Both the position numbers and the translations under genes were made by a program. This document shows positions 59,615 through 64,000 of a DNA stretch of 64,000 nt, in pieces. This DNA is from Lysobacter sp036697405 (GTDB taxonomy: Bacteria; Pseudomonadota; Gammaproteobacteria; Xanthomonadales; Xanthomonadaceae), in the NCBI RefSeq assembly GCF_036697405.1, contig NZ_JBAHWA010000005.1:124001-188000 (forward strand). Reading direction: 5' to 3'. Below the pieces are notes generated by a model that made no database searches, was not told where the DNA came from, and saw only the letters and a list, made by a program, of their open reading frames with translations. Each line of letters starts with the position of its first letter. Positions within the stretch are counted from its first letter, which is position 1.

Positions 59615-60748
59615 ATGCGCAGTCAGACGATGCGATGGTGCGGCGCGGTCTTGCTGGGCCTGGTCTGCCTTGCCGGAAGTGCCGTGGCGGCCGAGGGGCC
59701 GGCTCCGCGTAGCCGTGCCGAGGCGACTCGCGTGATCTCGGACCTGCGACGCGTGGTTACCGATGGAGGCATCGAGCGTCTGGAGAAGATCCGCATCGGC
59801 GGCATCGACCAGTGGCTGTCGATCCGCGGCAACGACAAGCGCAATCCGGTGCTGTTGATGCTGCACGGCGGGCCGGGCTGGGTCTCCATGCCGACCAGCT
59901 GGTACTTCCAACGAGGTTGGGAGGAGTACTTCACGGTCGTGCAGTGGGACCAGCGCGGCGCCGGCAAGACCTATGCGCAAAACGACCCGCAGGCGGTCGC
60001 GCCGACCATGACCCGTGAGCGCATGATCGCCGATGCCGAGGAAGTGGTGGCCTGGCTGCGCAAGACCTACGGCAAGGACAAGATCTTCGTGCTTGGCCAC
60101 TCCTGGGGCAGCTACCTGGGTCTGGAGCTGGCGCAGCGGCGCCCCGATTGGTTGCACGCCTACATCGGCGTCGGCCAATTGGCCAATTCGCCGGAGAGCG
60201 AGCGCCGCGGCTGGCGCTTCAGCATGGACAGCGCGCGCCGCGACGGCAATGCGCAAGCCATCGCCGACCTGGAATCGATCGCGCCCTATGCGCAGGGCAC
60301 GGCCGCGATGCCGATGGAATCGGTGTTCAAGCAGCGCAAGTGGCTCAATCACTACGGCGGCATGGTCCACAACCGCACCGGCGGCGATGCGGAGGCGGCG
60401 GCGATCGCGTTGTCGCCCGAGTACACCGACGCCGATCTGAAAGCGGTATGGGCCGCCAACGACTACTCGATGAAGTATCTGTTGAGCGAGGTGCTGACCA
60501 TCGACAAGAGCGACGTGCGCAAGTTGGACGTGCCGCTGATCCTGTTCCTGGGCCGCCACGACCACAACGTATCCTCCGCCGTGGCGTCGGAGTGGTTCGC
60601 GCGGCTGCGCGCACCGTCGAAGCGGCTGGTGTGGTTCGAACACTCCGCGCACGAGGTGATGATCGAGGAGCCGGGCAAGACCCTGGTGTCGTTGGTGGAC
60701 TATGCGCTGCCGATCGCGATCAAGGCCGGAGACGTGCCTGCGCGGTGA
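59615..60748 (+). CDS. Secreted alpha/beta hydrolase (proline iminopeptidase-like)
   Basis: A 377-residue protein with a signal peptide (MRSQTMRWCGAVLLGLVCLA then GSAVAAE). VLLMLHGGPGWVSMPTSWYF (oxyanion HGGPG), VVQWDQRGAGKTYAQ (the DQRG motif of S33 prolyl aminopeptidases), FVLGHSWGSYLGLELAQ (nucleophile Ser in G-H-S-W-G), LFLGRHDHNVSS (acid region) and WFEHSAHEVMIEEP (catalytic His). This is the S33 peptidase pattern; export is unusual for proline iminopeptidases but common in Xanthomonadaceae. GAGAGGG before the ATG at 59615 sets the start. Confidence 0.87.
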   Translation: MRSQTMRWCGAVLLGLVCLAGSAVAAEGPAPRSRAEATRVISDLRRVVTDGGIERLEKIRIGGIDQWLSIRGNDKRNPVLLMLHGGPGWVSMPTSWYFQRGWEEYFTVVQWDQRGAGKTYAQNDPQAVAPTMTRERMIADAEEVVAWLRKTYGKDKIFVLGHSWGSYLGLELAQRRPDWLHAYIGVGQLANSPESERRGWRFSMDSARRDGNAQAIADLESIAPYAQGTAAMPMESVFKQRKWLNHYGGMVHNRTGGDAEAAAIALSPEYTDADLKAVWAANDYSMKYLLSEVLTIDKSDVRKLDVPLILFLGRHDHNVSSAVASEWFARLRAPSKRLVWFEHSAHEVMIEEPGKTLVSLVDYALPIAIKAGDVPAR

Positions 60749-60762
60749 GCCTGGGCTAACGG

Positions 60763-61557
60763 TCAGGGCCTCAAGAAGGACAGTGCGGCGTCCACGAATT
60801 CCCGGTGGAACTCGATGTTGGACAAATGCACCGCCGGTAGCGTCAGCAGCCTCGCGCCCGGAACCGTCGCGGCGATCAGCTCGCCGTGGCTGGCCGCGGT
60901 CACCGGGTCGTACTGGCCGGCGATCACCAGGGTGGGGTTGGGGATCACGGCGATGGTGCGGCGCAGGTCGGCGTCGCGCACGGCGGCGTAGGCACCGGCC
61001 AGGCCCTGGCGGTCGGTGTTCAGCAGCATGTCGCGGAACTTGTCGACGACGGGCGGGTTGGCGTCGAGCATGCGCCGGGGGAACCAGTTGCCCAGGAAGA
61101 TCTCGGCGGTGTCGCGCATGTCCGGCGCCTGCAGGACGGCGGCGATGCGTTCGTCCCATTGCGGCGCCGGGCCCAGGTAGGACGAGGTGTTGGCCAGGAT
61201 CAGGCGGTCGATGCGTTCGGGCGCATGCACGCCCAGCCACTGGCCGACGAAGCCGCCCAGCGACAGGCCGAGGAAATGCGCGCGTTGGATCTGAAGCGCG
61301 TCCATCAGCTCGAGCACGTCGCGGCCCAGGCGGTCCAGCGAATAGGCGCCGGCCGGAACGCCGGAGCCGCCGTGGCCGCGGGTGTCGTAGCGCAGCACGC
61401 GGAACCGTTCGGATAGCGCCGGAATCTCGGCGTCCCACATGTGCAAGGTGGTGCCGATGGAGTTGGACAGCACCAGCACGGGCCGGGCGGGGTCGCCGTC
61501 GAGGCGGTAGGCGATGCGGGTGCCGTCGCCGGCATCCAGGTATTCGGTACGGCTCAT
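60763..61557 (-). CDS. pcaD: 3-oxoadipate enol-lactonase-like hydrolase
   Basis: A 264-residue alpha/beta hydrolase that should hydrolyse 3-oxoadipate enol-lactone, the last lactone of the protocatechuate branch. Motifs: LVLSNSIGTTLHMWDAEI (the S-N-S-I-G-T-T start is diagnostic for PcaD), YDTRGHGGSGVPAG, FLGLSLGGFVGQWLG (nucleophile Ser), VIAGQYDPVTAA (acid) and AVHLSNIEFHREF (His). No other pca gene is nearby, so the assignment is by motif. A LysR gene lies divergently 140 nt away, the usual arrangement for a catabolic gene and its regulator. Confidence 0.83.
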   Translation of the reverse strand: MSRTEYLDAGDGTRIAYRLDGDPARPVLVLSNSIGTTLHMWDAEIPALSERFRVLRYDTRGHGGSGVPAGAYSLDRLGRDVLELMDALQIQRAHFLGLSLGGFVGQWLGVHAPERIDRLILANTSSYLGPAPQWDERIAAVLQAPDMRDTAEIFLGNWFPRRMLDANPPVVDKFRDMLLNTDRQGLAGAYAAVRDADLRRTIAVIPNPTLVIAGQYDPVTAASHGELIAATVPGARLLTLPAVHLSNIEFHREFVDAALSFLRP

Positions 61558-61660
61558 GTCGTGTTCTCCAGAAGGGCGGCGCCGTCGCGAACCGGGCGGT
61601 TCGCGTAGCGGCGGCGCTGGCCATGGAGAGCAGGCTAGTTGCGTCCGTATCGTCTTGATA

Positions 61661-61686
61661 TTACAAAGTTCGCGTAGTCTTTGTAA
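61661..61686. promoter_or_regulatory. Inverted repeat between pcaD and its LysR regulator
   Basis: TTACAAAG and CTTTGTAA, 10 nt apart, a perfect 8-bp inverted repeat in the 140-nt divergent region. It has the T-N11-A look of a LysR box and lies 11 nt before the LysR start codon, so it may autoregulate the LysR gene. Confidence 0.55.
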
Positions 61687-61697
61687 GAAAAACGGAC

Positions 61698-62666
61698 ATG
61701 GCCGAATTCACCCTGCACGACCTGCAGTGCTTCGACGCGGTGGTACGGGCCGGCGGCTTCCAGGCCGCGGCCACGGCCCTGCATCGCTCGCATCCGGCGG
61801 TGTTCGCCGCGGTCGCCAAGCTGGAACGGCAGCTGGGCCTGAGCCTGCTGGACCGCAGCGGCTATCGGGTGCGTCCCACCGACGCGGGCCGTTCCCTCCA
61901 TCGCCGTGCGCAGACCCTGCTGCGCGAGCTGGAGGGTCTGCGCACGCATGCGGCGCAGCTGGCGATGGGCGAGGAAAGCGAGCTGCACGTGGTGATCGGC
62001 GACCTGTGCCCGCGCCCGCAGGCCTTGGGCCTGCTCGGGCGCTTCTTCGCCCAATGTCCGGCCACGCGGCTGCACCTGCACTTCGAGGCGGTGACCGGCC
62101 CGTGGGAGCGCTTGTTCGACGGCGAGGCCGACCTGATCCTGCACCGCGTCGACAAGAGCGATCCGCGCCTGGAATGGCTGGACCTGGGCAAGGTGGCCCT
62201 GCTGCCGGTGGTGGGGCCGGCGCTGTTGCCGGCGCCGCTCACGCGCGCGCCCACGCCGGCGCAGATGCGCGAGTACACCCAATGCGTGATGCGCGATACC
62301 GCGCGCCATTCGCCCTCGCGCGATTACTTCGTGGTCGAGGGCGCGCCGCAGTGCACGGTCGGCGACCAGTTGATGAAGAAGGAAATCATCCTGCAGAACC
62401 TGGGCTGGGGCCATATGCCGCGTTTCCTGGTCGGGGAGGAACTGCGCGACGGCCGTCTGCGGTCGATCGCCGGCCGGCACTTCCCGGGGCGGGTCGAGGA
62501 GCTGGTGGCGGCGCGCCGTCGCGACCGGCCGCAGGGGCCGGTCGCGCAGCGATTGTGGGAATACCTGGAATCGCAGGTCTCGTTTCTGCGCGCGGCGCTG
62601 GATCCCGTCCCGCCGCCGCGCAAGACGACGGGGCGAACCTCGAAACGCCGCGGCTCCCCGGGATAG
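61698..62666 (+). CDS. LysR-family transcriptional regulator
   Basis: A 322-residue regulator: winged HTH (HDLQCFDAVVRAGGFQAAATALHRSHPAVFAAVAKLERQLG given in part, residues 7-47; DRSGYRVRPTDAGRSLHRRA) and a C-terminal ligand-binding domain (ELHVVIGDLCPRPQALGLLG, LILHRVDKSDPRLEW, VGDQLMKKEIILQNLGWGHM). A basic low-complexity tail (PPPRKTTGRTSKRRGSPG) is unusual. It probably controls the divergent pcaD-like gene. ATG at 61698. Confidence 0.88.
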   Translation: MAEFTLHDLQCFDAVVRAGGFQAAATALHRSHPAVFAAVAKLERQLGLSLLDRSGYRVRPTDAGRSLHRRAQTLLRELEGLRTHAAQLAMGEESELHVVIGDLCPRPQALGLLGRFFAQCPATRLHLHFEAVTGPWERLFDGEADLILHRVDKSDPRLEWLDLGKVALLPVVGPALLPAPLTRAPTPAQMREYTQCVMRDTARHSPSRDYFVVEGAPQCTVGDQLMKKEIILQNLGWGHMPRFLVGEELRDGRLRSIAGRHFPGRVEELVAARRRDRPQGPVAQRLWEYLESQVSFLRAALDPVPPPRKTTGRTSKRRGSPG

Positions 62667-62754
62667 CGCAGGGCGCCGCGCTCGCGCCGCATTGACGGCC
62701 GCTGCGCCGTCTCCAACACTAACGCCGGACGCCCCTGGGATTGCGGAGCAGGCG

Positions 62755-63048
62755 ATGAGCTGGCAAGCGGTGATCCTGGGCCTACTGGTGTTGCTCGATC
62801 TGGGCGCCACACTCGTGGTGCTGCGCAATCCCGCGCTGTCTTCCGGGCAGCGGGCGTTTCAGGCGGTCTTGGTATGGCTGCTGCCGCCGATCGGAGCGGT
62901 GGTCTGCCTGGTGTTCGCCTCGATGGATGCGCGCGAGGAAGCTCGTTCCTTGTCGCAGCACGATCCCCTGTTGCATCCCAACGACGCGGGCGCGCCGGTG
63001 GACGGCCCCTCCTTGTGCGGTTGCGCCGGCGACGGTGGCGGCGACTGA
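62755..63048 (+). CDS. Small membrane protein, 97 aa
   Basis: Two TM segments (about 3-22, AVILGLLVLLDLGATLVVL; and 33-56, RAFQAVLVWLLPPIGAVVCLVF), then a soluble tail (SLSQHDPLLHPNDAGAPVDG) with CGCAGDGGG at its end. The layout resembles small phospholipase-D-nuclease-N-like (PLDc_N) membrane proteins. GGAGCAGGCG precedes the ATG at 62755, chosen because the first TM begins directly after it. Function unknown. Confidence 0.65.
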   Translation: MSWQAVILGLLVLLDLGATLVVLRNPALSSGQRAFQAVLVWLLPPIGAVVCLVFASMDAREEARSLSQHDPLLHPNDAGAPVDGPSLCGCAGDGGGD

Positions 63049-63129
63049 CGCCGCTGGTTCGCCGGGCCTGCGGGGCCGGAATGTCTATACCGGCATAGTC
63101 ACTGCGGCGATTTTTCGTAAGCTGTGCGC

Positions 63130-63642
63130 ATGCCCACCTACATCGCCTTGCTCCGTGCCGTAAACGTCGGCGGCACCGGAAAACTGCCCATGGCCGAACT
63201 GCGTGAGATGTGCGTGGCGCTGGGCTTCACCGAAGTGCGCACCTACATCGCCAGCGGCAATGTCGTGCTGCGCAGCAAGCAGAGCGCGGCGCAGGTCAAG
63301 CGGGCCCTGGAGCGGCGCCTGGCCGAGTACGCGGGCAAGCCGGTCGGGGTGGTGGTGCGCGACGGCGCCGACCTGGCGCGGGTGTTGGCGGCCAATCCCT
63401 TTCCCGAGGGCGCCGGCAATCGCGTGCTGGCGATCTTCCTGGACGAGGCGCCACCGGCGGATGCGCTGGATGCCGTGCGCCATCGCCGCGACGAACGGAT
63501 CGCGCTCGGCGAGCGCGAGATCTATGTGCACTACGGCGACGGCATGGCCGAGTCCAAGCTGGTGATCCCGGCCGCGCGCGCGGGCACGGCGCGCAACCTC
63601 AATACCGTGGCCAAGCTGATCGAGATGGCCGGCGCGGATTGA
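63130..63642 (+). CDS. DUF1697-family protein
   Basis: A 170-residue soluble protein with the complete DUF1697 pattern: TYIALLRAVNVGGTGKLPMA, LGFTEVRTYIASGNVVLRS, EIYVHYGDGMAESKL and GTARNLNTVAKLIEMAG. The fold is two ferredoxin-like halves; the activity is unknown. An in-frame GTG six bases upstream (63124) is possible but the ATG at 63130 matches the family start MPTYIALLR. Confidence 0.92.
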   Translation: MPTYIALLRAVNVGGTGKLPMAELREMCVALGFTEVRTYIASGNVVLRSKQSAAQVKRALERRLAEYAGKPVGVVVRDGADLARVLAANPFPEGAGNRVLAIFLDEAPPADALDAVRHRRDERIALGEREIYVHYGDGMAESKLVIPAARAGTARNLNTVAKLIEMAGAD

Positions 63643-63749
63643 GCCATGCGCGCACCGCAGCGTTGCAGCGGCGGTGCCCTTGTCGGCTTGACCTCAACCG
63701 CACTTGAGGCCCTACGGTAGCCAGGACCGATACCATCGAGGGATGCGCG

Positions 63750-64000
63750 ATGCCGCCGCAGCTGCAGGACTTCCATCGCTATCTGCAACGCCTGGGCTAC
63801 GACGCGCCGCCGGCGCCGAGCCTGGAGACCTTGCGCGAACTGCAGCGGCGCCACACCGCGACGTTCCCGTTCGAAACCCTGGCGACCTTCCTGCAGGCGC
63901 CGGTTCCGCTCGATTTGCCTTCGCTGCAGCGCAAGATCCTGCATGAAGGGCGCGGCGGCTACTGCTACGAACTCAATGGTCTGTTCCTGGCCCTGCTGCG
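63750..64000 (+). CDS. nat: Arylamine N-acetyltransferase, N-terminal part (runs off the window)
   Basis: The frame from the ATG at 63750 gives MPPQLQDFHRYLQRLGYD, then TLRELQRRHTATFPFETLAT (the N-terminal helices of NATs, FPFE-L motif), and LPSLQRKILHEGRGGYCYEL then NGLFLALL. RGGYCYELN carries the catalytic Cys of NATs, which transfer acetyl from acetyl-CoA to arylamines and hydrazines. A full enzyme is about 280 residues, so roughly 83 are visible. A second ATG at 63743 is in another frame and is not the start. Confidence 0.88.
   Translation, partial: MPPQLQDFHRYLQRLGYDAPPAPSLETLRELQRRHTATFPFETLATFLQAPVPLDLPSLQRKILHEGRGGYCYELNGLFLALL

Overview
The window looks like chromosomal DNA of a GC-rich gammaproteobacterium of the family Xanthomonadaceae, most probably Lysobacter or a close relative. 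The grounds are very GC-rich codon use, long antisense open frames behind almost every gene, dozens of REP hairpins of the GTGGGAGCGGC-GTAA-GCCGC type, small MSNPYQPP membrane proteins, and several proteins with the C-terminal XVIPCD domain that marks bacteria-killing effectors of the Xanthomonadales type IV secretion system (X-T4SS). No rRNA, tRNA, CRISPR array, integrase or structural phage gene was seen. One run of 100 N (17371-17470) marks an assembly gap inside a repeat.

Layout. 0-2 kb: small membrane proteins, a VOC-family protein and a monooxygenase-like protein. 2.1-6.8 kb: an AT-richer accessory block on the minus strand with a DUF2971 gene bounded by copies of a short repeat, then an apparent operon of a caspase-like peptidase and a second protein that resembles a CHAT-type caspase relative. 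6.9-36.9 kb: mostly housekeeping genes broken up by REP/BIME arrays and other intergenic repeats: two paired amidohydrolases, AMP nucleosidase, a LprI-like protein, DUF924, a glutaredoxin/IscA-like/rhodanese fusion, a polysaccharide deacetylase, an AlaA-like aminotransferase, RsgA, a QEGLA-motif (DUF1704) protein, MaeB, glycosyltransferases, a LysR/GST divergent pair, an SMR exporter, a REP-associated tyrosine transposase (RAYT) flanked by the REPs it probably acts on, AceE, and an ankyrin-repeat protein.

37.1-40.3 kb: a second AT-rich accessory block. A reverse transcriptase gene is preceded by about 160 nt that look like a separately transcribed small RNA (promoter, internal hairpin, strong terminator), is followed by a one-TM-segment protein, and faces a divergent XRE regulator across a perfect palindrome. 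It has the architecture of a defence-type RT cassette and is the best candidate here for an undescribed system; the caspase/CHAT operon is the second.

40.5-55 kb: an accessory region rich in lipoproteins and X-T4SS effector/immunity modules. Three XVIPCD effectors are seen: a zincin, a lysozyme-like protein and an M23-like protein. Each lies next to one or more lipoprotein genes that probably encode immunity. One module has been duplicated, and the duplicated effector survives only as a 35-codon stub between two immunity paralogues. The region also holds small secreted Cys-rich peptides, a frameshifted alpha/beta hydrolase, and a LamG/NCYNYA protein with a translationally coupled partner. 55-64 kb returns to ordinary genes: AraC and LysR regulators, alpha/beta hydrolases including a PcaD-like enzyme, membrane proteins, DUF1697 and the start of an arylamine N-acetyltransferase.

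All calls come from reading the sequence and from remembered family features. No database search was run.
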